DNA from: Aeromicrobium endophyticum
Lineage (GTDB): Bacteria > Actinomycetota > Actinomycetes > Propionibacteriales > Nocardioidaceae
Direction of reading: 5' to 3'
Assembly (NCBI RefSeq): GCF_003586285.1
Contig: NZ_QUBR01000001.1
Location: 496,001-560,000, forward strand
Length of the DNA: 64,000 bases
Shown here: piece by piece, positions 18,445-26,037 of the stretch
Position numbering within the stretch: position 1 is the first letter of the stretch
Layout: every line of letters begins with the position of its first letter
The notes under the pieces: generated by a model
What the model was told of the DNA's origin: nothing
Database searches by the model: none
The model's input: the letters and a program-made list of their open reading frames with translations, nothing else
Position numbers and translations under genes: made by a program

Positions 18445-20015
18445 GAGGCGTCGAGCCCCAGCGTCTCGCTGCGCGCCAGGGCCCTCAGGCGTCCCTTCGC
18501 CACCTTGCCGGTCGCCGAGTGCGGCAGCCCCGTGACCGCGATCGTGCGTCGCGGCTGCTTGAACCGCGCCAACCGGGTGCGGCAGTGGGCGTCGATCGCC
18601 TCGAGGAGCACGGCCTCGTCGGCCGGAGCGTCCTTGGCCGGAACGACGAAGGCCACGACGGCCTCGCCCGTCTCCTCGTCGGGCAGGCCCACCACGGCGA
18701 CCTGACCGACGCCGTCGACCTCGGCGATGACGTCCTCGACCTCGAAGGGGTAGACGTTGAAGCCCGAGACGATCACGAGCTCGCGGAGGCGGTCGACGAG
18801 CGTCAGGTCGCCGTCGGCGTCGAGATAGCCCACGTCGCCCGTGGGGTACCAGCCGTCGGCGTCCGGACCGTCGATCCCGTCGGGCCAGTAGCCCGAGAAG
18901 AGGTTGTCGCCCTTGACCCAGATCTCGGCCGGGTCGCCGGCAGCCGCGTCGCCCCCGCCCGGCTCGACGATCCGCAGCTGGATGCCCGGCAGCGCCCGGC
19001 CGACCGAGCCGTGCTTGACGCGGTCGTGGGCGTCGCGCGGGGAGCCGTGGGTCGTCGCGATGACCGGCGACGTCTCGGTGAGTCCGTAGCCCTGCTCGAT
19101 CTGCTGCCCGGACGACTCCCTGAAGGCCTCGGCGAGGTCGGGGTCGAGCGCTGCCGCGCCCGACAGGATGGTCGTGACGTGGCCGAGCTTCTCGCGCAGG
19201 TCGTCGCGCCCCGCCCAGGCCGCGATGACGGGGGGTGCCAGCGGGAGGTTGGTGATGCCCTCGTCGCGGATCAGGTCGAGCAGCCGAGACGGGTCGAACC
19301 CGTCGACGAGCACCACGGTGGCTCCCTGCCGCACGGCCTGGCCCAGCACGCAGTTGAGCCCGTAGATGTGGAACATCGGCAGCAGCCCCAGGCAGATGTC
19401 GTCGGGGGTCATGGCCGGCGGCTGCAGCGCGGCGATCTGCTCGGTGTTGGCGATCAGGGCGCGGTGCGTCAGCATCGCGCCGCGGGGCTTGCCGCTGGTG
19501 CCGGACGTGTAGAGGACGACCGCGAGGGCCTCGGCGTCGGGCGGGGCGGCCGGGGCGGCCCCGGACGCATCGGCCAGGAAGCTCTGGAACGACGTCTCGC
19601 CCTCGAGGGGCGCGGCCCCGTCGACCACGACACCCACCCGGTGGTCGTCGGTCAGGGCATCGCGCACCTGGGCGACGCCCGCCTCGTCGCACAGCACGAC
19701 ACGGGCCCGAGAGTCGGCGAGCATGCGACCGATCTCGCGCGTCGTCGAGCGCGGGTTGATCGGGACGGCCACCATGCCGCCGCGCAGGATGCCGTAGTAG
19801 GCGATCGGCAGGTCGATGCGGTTGGCCATCACGACCGCGACGCGCTGACCCGCGACCAGGCCGCGTCCGGAGAGGGCACGCGCGACGGAGTCGACCGCCG
19901 CGTCGAGCTCGCGCCACGTGACCTCGCGGCGGGCCGGGCGGTGCTCGACCAGCGCGACACCGTCAGGATCGTTCGAGGCGGCAGCGTGCAGGTAGTCACT
20001 GACATTCACCGTCAC
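18441..20015 (-). CDS. Long-chain fatty-acid-CoA ligase-like protein
   Basis: About 524 residues of the ANL adenylating superfamily. The ATP motif is LYTSGTSGKPRGAMLTH (near 168); QGYGLTETSPVI (near 312) and WYPTGDVGYLDADGDLTLVDR (near 397) are the A5 and A7-A8 motifs, and the C-terminal catalytic lysine is in GKVAKGRLR (near 508). Acyl chain specificity cannot be read from sequence. Start is uncertain: GTG 20015 gives VTVNVSDYLHAA, and GTG 20009 is an alternative. It overlaps the glutaredoxin gene by 4 bp. Confidence 0.85.
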   Translation of the reverse strand: MTVNVSDYLHAAASNDPDGVALVEHRPARREVTWRELDAAVDSVARALSGRGLVAGQRVAVVMANRIDLPIAYYGILRGGMVAVPINPRSTTREIGRMLADSRARVVLCDEAGVAQVRDALTDDHRVGVVVDGAAPLEGETSFQSFLADASGAAPAAPPDAEALAVVLYTSGTSGKPRGAMLTHRALIANTEQIAALQPPAMTPDDICLGLLPMFHIYGLNCVLGQAVRQGATVVLVDGFDPSRLLDLIRDEGITNLPLAPPVIAAWAGRDDLREKLGHVTTILSGAAALDPDLAEAFRESSGQQIEQGYGLTETSPVIATTHGSPRDAHDRVKHGSVGRALPGIQLRIVEPGGGDAAAGDPAEIWVKGDNLFSGYWPDGIDGPDADGWYPTGDVGYLDADGDLTLVDRLRELVIVSGFNVYPFEVEDVIAEVDGVGQVAVVGLPDEETGEAVVAFVVPAKDAPADEAVLLEAIDAHCRTRLARFKQPRRTIAVTGLPHSATGKVAKGRLRALARSETLGLDAS

Positions 20016-20054
20016 GCATCGAGTCAACCACAGGCCGCTGGCACGCGGTCGGGC

Positions 20055-20060
20055 TAGGCT
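20055..20060 (+). promoter_or_regulatory. Leaderless -10 box for HAD phosphatase
   Basis: TAGGCT, 7 nt before ATG 20068, with no ribosome binding site between. Confidence 0.6.
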
Positions 20061-20067
20061 CGGCCCC

Positions 20068-20952
20068 ATGGCACGGGACGCAAGACCCGAACGGCAGCGC
20101 AACCTGCAGTCCCGCTCGGTGCTCGCAGGTCAGGCGGCTGCTGCCTCGTCGCAGATCGAGCGCGAGCTGACCGCCGCCCAGGACCCCACCGCCGCGGCCT
20201 TCTTCGACGTCGACAACACGATCATGCAGGGCGCCTCGATCTTCCACCTGGCGCGCGGCCTGCACCGCCGGCAGTTCTTCACGACCGGCGACCTCGTCCG
20301 TGCGGCGTGGCAGCAGGCCTGGTTCCGCGTGGTCGGCAGCGAGGACCCCGAGCACATCGCCAAGGCCCGCGCGGCCGGTCTGGCCTTCATCGCCGGCCAC
20401 ACCGTCACCGAGCTCGAGGAGATCGGCGAGGAGATCTTCGACGAGCACATGGCCGACAAGATCTGGCCCGGCACGCGGGCGCTCGCGCAGTGGCACCTCG
20501 ACCGCGGGCAGCGGGTCTGGCTCATCACGGCCGCGCCCGTCGAGATCGCGGCGGTGATCGCCCGCCGTCTCGGCCTGACGGGGGCCCTCGGGACGGTCTC
20601 CGAGCACGTCGACGGCGTCTACACCGGAGCGCTCGTCGGCGAGATGCTCCACGGCGAGGGCAAGGCCGTCGCGATCCGCGAGATCGCCGAGCAGGAGTCC
20701 CTCGACCTCGACGCCTGCTACGCCTACTCCGACTCCAGCAACGACCTGCCGATGCTGTCGCTGGTGGGGCATCCGTGCGCCGTCAACCCCGACTCGACCC
20801 TGCGCGCCCATGCCAAGGCCAACGGGTGGCGCGTCCGCGACTACCGCACGGGGCGCAAGGTGGCCATGGCCGGCGGCAAGGGCTTCGTCGCTGCCGTCGC
20901 AGCCGGAGTCACCTGGCGCACCCTGCGCGCAAAGATTCGACGAACCCACTGA
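20068..20952 (+). CDS. HAD-IB family phosphatase (SerB-like)
   Basis: A 294-residue HAD hydrolase. Motif I is AAFFDVDNTIMQG (near 50), motif II is WLITAAPVEIAA (near 152), and motif III/IV is YAYSDSSNDLPMLSLVGHP (near 216). It is of the HAD-SF-IB, SerB-like type seen next to galE2/plsC genes in mycobacteria (Rv0505c). Motif I DVDNT differs from the DMDST of true phosphoserine phosphatases, so a phospholipid head-group or other small-molecule substrate is as likely as phosphoserine. Divergent from the acyl-CoA ligase gene. Confidence 0.85.
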   Translation: MARDARPERQRNLQSRSVLAGQAAAASSQIERELTAAQDPTAAAFFDVDNTIMQGASIFHLARGLHRRQFFTTGDLVRAAWQQAWFRVVGSEDPEHIAKARAAGLAFIAGHTVTELEEIGEEIFDEHMADKIWPGTRALAQWHLDRGQRVWLITAAPVEIAAVIARRLGLTGALGTVSEHVDGVYTGALVGEMLHGEGKAVAIREIAEQESLDLDACYAYSDSSNDLPMLSLVGHPCAVNPDSTLRAHAKANGWRVRDYRTGRKVAMAGGKGFVAAVAAGVTWRTLRAKIRRTH

Positions 20953-20999
20953 CTTAGGTCCTCCGTCGGGGTTACGATCCTCGGAACCAGGGAGGGCCT

Positions 21000-21701
21000 G
21001 TGACTTCACGTTGGGGCATGCTGCGCGGCGTCGTGTCGCTGGCTCTGGCGATCCCGGACGACCGTTCACTCCTCGTGGCGCTCGCCGTCGCCGACTCCCC
21101 CGCCTACGCGCCGTCGTCCGGCGGCCACACGCCGCGCGACGACAGCGATCCCGAGGCCACCCGCCTGCGAGCCCTCGTCGACCTCGCCAAGGAGGGCGAC
21201 GCCGATGCGTTCGGCCAGCTGTACGACCACTACGTCTCCGGCGTCTTCCGGTTCGTCTACTACCGCGTCGGCTCGCAGCAGCTGGCCGAGGACCTCACCA
21301 GCGAGACGTTCGTGCGCGGGCTCCGCGCGATCCAGCGATTCAACTGGCAGGGCAAGGACTTCGGGGCCTGGCTGACGACGATCGCGCGCAACCTGATCGC
21401 CGACCACTTCAAGTCGAGCAGGTCGCGCCTCGAGATCGTCTCCGAGACGATCCCCGAGAGCAAGACCCACGCACCGAGTCCCGAGCAGGAGGTCCTGTCG
21501 CTGATCTCCAACGAGATGCTGTTCGCCGCGGTGTCCTCCTTGCCGCCCGAGCAGCGCGACTGCATCCTGATGCGCTTCATCCAAGGACTGTCGATCGCGC
21601 AGACGGCAGCGGCCCTCGGTCGCAGCGAGGGTGCGATCAAGCAGCTCCAGCTGCGCGCCGTGCGCAGCCTGGCCAAGTCGATGCCGGACGACATCCGATG
21701 A
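21000..21701 (+). CDS. ECF sigma factor, BldN-like
   Basis: A 233-residue sigma-70 family protein. Region 2 spans about residues 70-135 (FGQLYDHYVSGVFRFVYYRV; EDLTSETFVRGLRAI), region 4 about 173-225 (LPPEQRDCILMRFIQGLS; ALGRSEGAIKQLQLRAVRSL). About 50 residues precede region 2, including a hydrophobic patch; Streptomyces BldN also carries an N-terminal pro-sequence removed by proteolysis. GTG start follows GGGAGG. The next gene encodes a probable membrane anti-sigma protein and has a matching ECF promoter. Placement beside rex-hem genes matches Streptomyces. Confidence 0.85.
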   Translation: MTSRWGMLRGVVSLALAIPDDRSLLVALAVADSPAYAPSSGGHTPRDDSDPEATRLRALVDLAKEGDADAFGQLYDHYVSGVFRFVYYRVGSQQLAEDLTSETFVRGLRAIQRFNWQGKDFGAWLTTIARNLIADHFKSSRSRLEIVSETIPESKTHAPSPEQEVLSLISNEMLFAAVSSLPPEQRDCILMRFIQGLSIAQTAAALGRSEGAIKQLQLRAVRSLAKSMPDDIR

Positions 21702-21736
21702 CCACCCGAAACAGGACCTTGGTCCCGCCCTCGGCG

Positions 21737-21765
21737 CGTAACCTTGACTGCTGCGCCGTCGTTGT
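21737..21765 (+). promoter_or_regulatory. BldN-type ECF promoter before anti-sigma gene
   Basis: CGTAAC (21737-21742), 17 bp, CGTTGT (21760-21765), giving a leader of about 45 nt before ATG 21817. The sigma factor would drive its own antagonist, a usual feedback. It is almost identical in design to the site at 10958-10986. Confidence 0.65.
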
Positions 21766-21816
21766 CCATGACGGCAGGCCCTCTTCCTATCTCAGCCTCT
21801 CAGTCAGGACGTCATC

Positions 21817-22893
21817 ATGATCGGCCGTCGCTCCCACGACGACGCCCAGCAGCTCGCCGACGCGCTCGACGGTCGCACGCCGACCGACGCCGGGGTCGCC
21901 GAGCTGGTGCGCTTCGCCGAGAGCCTGTGCGAGGCCGCGACGGTCGAGCCCACGCCGATGTTCCGCGAGTCGTTGCGGGCGCAGCTGATGGCCGATGCCG
22001 CCACGGTGCTGGTGCCCGCTTCCCCGGCCCCCCGACCCATCGCCACCGACCGCGCACCCGATCGTCCTGCCCGGCGCCGGCTCGCGACAGCGACCGCGGT
22101 GCTCGTGGCCTCGGCCGGTGCGGTCGGCCTCGTGGCCTCCAGCGCCTCGGCCGTGCCCGGCGAGATGCTCTACCCCGTCAAGCGAGGCGTCGAGTCCGCC
22201 GAGCTGGCCCTGCACCGGGGCGACGCCTCGCGCGGAGCCTTCCAGCTGGCCCAGGCCTCCGAGCGGCTGGCCGAGGCCCGGGCCCTCAGCGCCGACGGCC
22301 GCTCCCCCGAGCTGATCGCCCAGACCCTCGACGACTTCGCCGCCTCGACCGTCACCGGGTCGAGCAAGCTGTTCGACGACTACTCGACCAACGGGGCCAC
22401 GAAGTCCGTCCGCGAGGTCAACAGCTTCGCCGCCACCTCGAGCCTCAGCCTGTCCGAGCTGTCCGGCGAGCTGCCGGACGGCGTCGGCGACTCCCTCGCG
22501 GCGGCCAGCGCGGCCGTGACCGAGGCTGCCACCCAGGCCGCGACGCTGTGCGCGAGCTGCGAGCCGGCCGACGTGGGCGCCTTGTCGTCGATCGCTCCCC
22601 TGGCCAAGGCCCTCCCTGCCGTCGTGCCCACCCGAGACACCGCCACCCGGGCTGCGCCGCCGGCGTCGTCGCCGCGCATCACGCCGCCCGCCACCCCGAG
22701 CTCGTCGCGCTCCGCGACCCCGGCGCCCACGCCGACCCGCGTCCTGCCGTCGCCTGCCACGACCACGCCGCCCGTGTCGCCGCTCGCGCCGCTGACCGAC
22801 CCCCTGCTGGGCGGACTGCTCGGCGACGACGACCAGGTCGGCCTCGTGCCGGGCCTCGTCAACGGCCTCCTCGGAACCACCCCGAAGCCGTAG
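21817..22893 (+). CDS. DUF5667 protein, probable anti-sigma factor
   Basis: A 358-residue single-pass protein. About 88 cytosolic residues precede one hydrophobic helix (about 90-112), then SAVPGEMLYPVKRGVESAELAL, the hallmark of DUF5667. The outer domain ends in a long Pro/Thr/Ser linker (about 265-325). It follows a BldN-like sigma gene, and the cytosolic N domain is the expected sigma-binding part, as in Streptomyces RsbN. No HxxxCxxC zinc motif of ZAS anti-sigma factors is present. Function as anti-sigma is inference from position and topology. Confidence 0.7.
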   Translation: MIGRRSHDDAQQLADALDGRTPTDAGVAELVRFAESLCEAATVEPTPMFRESLRAQLMADAATVLVPASPAPRPIATDRAPDRPARRRLATATAVLVASAGAVGLVASSASAVPGEMLYPVKRGVESAELALHRGDASRGAFQLAQASERLAEARALSADGRSPELIAQTLDDFAASTVTGSSKLFDDYSTNGATKSVREVNSFAATSSLSLSELSGELPDGVGDSLAAASAAVTEAATQAATLCASCEPADVGALSSIAPLAKALPAVVPTRDTATRAAPPASSPRITPPATPSSSRSATPAPTPTRVLPSPATTTPPVSPLAPLTDPLLGGLLGDDDQVGLVPGLVNGLLGTTPKP

Positions 22894-22921
22894 AGCGAGC
22901 AGGCCCAACCTGGCCCGAACG

Positions 22922-23009
22922 GTGACCAAGGGCCGAGCGAGCGCAACTCGGCCCAACGCGGTGACCATCGGCCGAGCGAGCGCAACTCGGCCCAACGCGG
23001 TGACCAAGG
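22922..23009. repeat. 39-bp tandem hairpin repeat
   Basis: Starts GTGACC at 22922, 22961 and 23000 give a 39-bp period. Two full copies contain a hairpin of GGCCGAG or GGGCCGAG pairing with CTCGGCCC around the loop CGAGCGCAA. The third copy runs into the element at 23008. The copies differ at AAGG versus ATCG. Lies between convergent gene ends. Confidence 0.8.
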
Positions 23010-23105
23010 GCCGAGCGAGCGCAGCGAGCGAAGGCAGGCGCCCGGGCGAAGCCCGGCAGCGGCGAGGAACGAGCCGCTGGAGCCGCGAGGGACGAGCGGC
23101 GCGCC
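23008..23105. repeat. Hairpin-rich 3'-end element, copy 2
   Basis: Second copy of the element at 4882-4978, abutting the stop codon of the acyltransferase gene. Stems 23058-23063/23073-23078 and 23082-23086/23096-23100 enclose loops GAGGAACGA and GAGGGACGA, as in copy 1. Stem bases differ between copies in pairs (AGCCGT/ACGGCT versus AGCGGC/GCCGCT), so pairing is kept while sequence changes. Confidence 0.8.
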
Positions 23106-24383
23106 TCAGAAGAACGCGTTGCCTCGTTCGATCAGCAGCTTGTAGAGGGTCTGCTGGATCGTCTCGCGCACCTGGTCGGTGACGTTGAACAGCAGCATGG
23201 GGTCGTCCGCGGCCTGCGGCTCGTACGCGTCGGTGCGCACCGGCTCGCCGAACTCGATGATCCACTTGCTCGGCAGCGGGATGAGGCCCAACGGTCCGAG
23301 CAGCGGGAAGAACGGCGTGATGGGCAGGTAGGGCAGGCCCAGCAGGCGTGCCAGTGACGGCACGTTGCCCACCAGCGGGTAGATCTCCTCGGCGCCCACG
23401 ATCGAGACGGGGACGATCGGCACCTGGGCGCGCATGGCCGACGAGACGAAGCCGCCGCGGCCGAACCGCTGCAGCTTGTAGCGCTCGGCGAAGGGCTTGC
23501 CGATGCCCTTGAAGCCCTCGGGCCAGACGCCGGCGAGCTCGCCGCCGGTCAGCAGCCGCTCCGCATCCTCCTGGCACGCCAGGGTGGCACCGACCTTGCG
23601 GGCCACCTGCCCGACCAGGGGCAGCGCGAAGACGAGGTCGGCACCGAGGGGGCGCAGATTGCGGCCGGAGTACTTCTTGACCGCGTAGCCCGTGATGAGA
23701 CCGTCGAGCGGAACCGTGCCGGAGTGGTTGGCGACCAGCAGCGCTCCCCCGTCCTCGGGGATGTTCTCGATGCCGCGCACCTCGAGCCGGAACCACTTCT
23801 CGGCGATCGGCTCGACAGCGGCCGTGAGCACCTGGGCGATCTCGGGGTCGAAGCCGAACTCGTCGATCTCGTAGTCGCCGCTGAGCCGCTTGCGCACGGT
23901 GGCGAGCAGGGTCGCCACGCGTGACTCCCAGTCGGACCCGAGCACCCGCTGCGCGGCCTCGATGACGGCGACGAAGATCTCGTCGATGGGGATGCCCGCC
24001 GACAGGGGCGCGGCACCCGCGGTGCGGGTGCGGCGGGCAGCCTCCTCGGCGGCGGCTGCTGCGGCTGCCGCGGCGTCCTCGTCGGTGACGGCCCGCAGAC
24101 GCGGCTTGGTGGGCCGGTCGGCAGCCGGCTTGCTGGCGGTCGGCTTCTTGGGCGTCGCCTTGGACGGGGCGGGCTTCTTGGGCGCCGTCTTCTTGGCGGC
24201 GACCGGCGCGGCAGCGGACGCGGTCGTCTTGCCGGCCGGGTCTGCGGCCCTCTTGGGCTTGGCGACGGCCTTCTTGGCAGGCGCGCCACCGGCGAGCGAG
24301 CGCGCGGCCGCCGACGGAGAGGTCTGCCGGTTGCCACGGCCCGGGGTGCCGCCGGAACCGATGGTCTTGCGCTCGTCGTTCAC
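23106..24383 (-). CDS. PlsC-like acyltransferase with basic N-terminal tail
   Basis: A 425-residue protein. The C-terminal part (about 175-425) is a glycerol-phosphate/diacylglycerol acyltransferase-like domain: catalytic His in LLVANHSGTVPLDGL (near 223) and the GVWPEGFKGIGKPF motif (near 290). The first 110 residues are Lys/Ala/Pro-rich with repeated KKAV, KKTAPKKP and TPKKP segments, like the tail of histone H1, then a poly-Ala stretch. ATG overlaps the epimerase gene's TGA. Genes at this place in mycobacteria (Rv0502) encode the same acyltransferase; the tail length is notable. Confidence 0.85.
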   Translation of the reverse strand: MNDERKTIGSGGTPGRGNRQTSPSAAARSLAGGAPAKKAVAKPKRAADPAGKTTASAAAPVAAKKTAPKKPAPSKATPKKPTASKPAADRPTKPRLRAVTDEDAAAAAAAAAEEAARRTRTAGAAPLSAGIPIDEIFVAVIEAAQRVLGSDWESRVATLLATVRKRLSGDYEIDEFGFDPEIAQVLTAAVEPIAEKWFRLEVRGIENIPEDGGALLVANHSGTVPLDGLITGYAVKKYSGRNLRPLGADLVFALPLVGQVARKVGATLACQEDAERLLTGGELAGVWPEGFKGIGKPFAERYKLQRFGRGGFVSSAMRAQVPIVPVSIVGAEEIYPLVGNVPSLARLLGLPYLPITPFFPLLGPLGLIPLPSKWIIEFGEPVRTDAYEPQAADDPMLLFNVTDQVRETIQQTLYKLLIERGNAFF

Positions 24384-25390
24384 TGACGCCTCCCCGCTGT
24401 GGTCGAACCCCGGGTGCTGAGGCCCATGGCCGTCAGGATGCCGGGACGGAGCGAGGCGGCGAACTCGTCGAGCGTCTGCTCGGAGGTGAGGGCCGGCTCG
24501 TAGCCGAAGATCTCGCGCAGCGCCGACGTGTCGACCGCGCGGCCGAACGTCAGCAGGCGGTGCAGGTCGGGCGGGATGTCCGAGCCCATCGCACGCACGA
24601 ACCGCCGCGCGGCCGAGGCGAAGCCCAGGCGCGGCATCGGCACCAGCGGACGTCCGAGACGACGGGCCGCCTGGCTGAGCGGCACGACGCCCTCGCCGGC
24701 CGCGTTGAACGTGCCCGGACGGTCGTGCACGACGGCCTGGCCGAAGATCTCGAGGGCGTCGGTGAGCGACAGGAACTGCAGACGGGGGTCGAATCCGAGC
24801 ACCGACGGCAGCACGGGGTTGCTGAAGTAGTTGCGCAGCGGCGACTCGACGTCGGCGTGCAGCACCTGGGCGGCCCGGATCGTGGTGATGATGACGTCGG
24901 GGCGCCGGCGGGCGAACCCGCGGACGTACGACTCGACCTCGACGATGTCCTTGGGGAACCCCGACCGGACGCCGTTGCGCGCCAGCAGCGACTCGTTGAA
25001 CATCGCCGGGTCGCGCGGCGACGATCCGTAGACCGCGGCCGACGAGCCGAGCACCAGCTTGCCCACGGTGCTCGACCGCTGACAGGCGGCAAGCAGCTGC
25101 ATCGTCCCGATGACGTTGAGCTCCTTGCCGCCGATGCGGCCGCGCTGCGGGGGGTTGACGTCGAGGTGGACGACGGTGTCGACGTCCTCGACCGCGATGA
25201 CCTTGCCGATCACCGGCGTGCGGACGTCGGCCCGCACGAACTTCATGCCGTCGAGATCGGCGTCGGGAAGGATCGTGTCGATCCCGACGACCTTGCCGAT
25301 GCCGGCGTCCTCACCGAGGTCGACGAGCCGGCGAGCGACCTGGGACGCGAACGAGCCAGCCACGCCTGTGACAAGGACGACCCGGCTCAT
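24380..25390 (-). CDS. NAD-dependent epimerase/dehydratase (GalE2-like)
   Basis: A 336-residue extended SDR protein. The dinucleotide motif is VLVTGVAGSFASQVARRL at the N terminus. The active-site region has SSAAVYGSSPRD near 116, but the YxxxK tyrosine-lysine pair is not obvious, so activity as a sugar epimerase is uncertain. It corresponds to mycobacterial Rv0501 (galE2) by neighbourhood: bldC - bS22 - galE2 - plsC. It overlaps the acyltransferase gene by 4 bp. Confidence 0.8.
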   Translation of the reverse strand: MSRVVLVTGVAGSFASQVARRLVDLGEDAGIGKVVGIDTILPDADLDGMKFVRADVRTPVIGKVIAVEDVDTVVHLDVNPPQRGRIGGKELNVIGTMQLLAACQRSSTVGKLVLGSSAAVYGSSPRDPAMFNESLLARNGVRSGFPKDIVEVESYVRGFARRRPDVIITTIRAAQVLHADVESPLRNYFSNPVLPSVLGFDPRLQFLSLTDALEIFGQAVVHDRPGTFNAAGEGVVPLSQAARRLGRPLVPMPRLGFASAARRFVRAMGSDIPPDLHRLLTFGRAVDTSALREIFGYEPALTSEQTLDEFAASLRPGILTAMGLSTRGSTTAGRRQ

Positions 25391-25402
25391 GAGGGTGAGG
25401 GC

Positions 25403-25504
25403 TTACTTGCCCAGACGGCGACGCTGCACTCGGGTGCGCTTGAGCATCTTGCGGTGCTTCTTCTTCGACATCCGCTTACGACGCTTCTTGATGACTGAAC
25501 CCAC
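25403..25504 (-). CDS. Small ribosomal protein bS22 (AURKAIP1/COX24 domain)
   Basis: A 33-residue, extremely basic protein: begins [20 protein letters not shown] and ends in RRRLGK, with 22 Arg/Lys. This matches the tiny AURKAIP1/COX24-domain protein found on mycobacterial 30S subunits (bS22) and encoded between bldC-like and galE2-like genes there (Rv0500B position). GTG start 25504. It is far below usual gene-calling length limits. Identification rests on composition, the [14 protein letters not shown] core and position. Confidence 0.88.
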   Translation of the reverse strand: MGSVIKKRRKRMSKKKHRKMLKRTRVQRRRLGK

Positions 25505-25697
25505 GGGTCACAACTCAATTCTTGTCGGCCGCGCGCACGCGGCTGGTGTTCGTTCGAGACTGGTCGCCACGCGAGGACGACAGGACCAGATGGGCCGTGT
25601 CTTCAGTCGTGGCTAGCCGTCAGCCTACACGTCGGGTGCGGTGGGTGCCGATGCCGACCGGTGCCCGCAGCAGGCACCGTCGCGCGGATCGCGAGGC

Positions 25698-25883
25698 TCA
25701 GCCGGCCTCGAAGTAGGACTTGCCGAGGAAGGCCTGCACGGCGTGCTCGGGGACACGGAAGGAACGGCCCACGCGGACGGCTTCGAGCTCGCCGGAGTGC
25801 ACCAGACGGTAGACCGTCATCTTCGAGACGCGCATCTGACCTGCCACTTCGGCGACGGTCAAGAACGTCGGTCCGGGTGCCAT
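25698..25883 (-). CDS. bldC: BldC-family helix-turn-helix regulator
   Basis: A 61-residue MerR-like DNA-binding protein without effector domain: FLTVAEVAGQMRVSKMTVYRLVHSG is the winged helix-turn-helix and ELEAVRVGRSFRVPEHAVQAFL the wing region. It closely resembles Streptomyces BldC, which binds direct repeats cooperatively and controls development and metabolism. ATG 25883 has AGGTGG just upstream. It sits directly before the bS22 gene as in other actinobacteria. Confidence 0.9.
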   Translation of the reverse strand: MAPGPTFLTVAEVAGQMRVSKMTVYRLVHSGELEAVRVGRSFRVPEHAVQAFLGKSYFEAG

Positions 25884-26037
25884 GCCACCACCTGCTTCCT
25901 GAGGGGCACGCGCGCTCTCTGGCTTCCCCACCAGAGAAACAGCGCGCGTGCCTTGGAAGAGACTAGTGCCTCCCGAGGCTTCCGCGACAGTAGTTCCCCG
26001 AATTGTCCGATCACCGGCCGCGCAGGCCGGATCGGAC

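Noticed and set aside
21807-21819. GGACGTCATCATG at the DUF5667 start as another arm of the 4758 inverted repeat
   Set aside because: It matches only 11 bases, has no partner arm and includes the start codon; chance similarity is likely.
22922-23030. Possible CRISPR array from the regular 39-bp repeat
   Set aside because: Repeats are contiguous with no variable spacers, and no cas genes are near. The 40-bp repeat at 50572 is rejected for the same reason.
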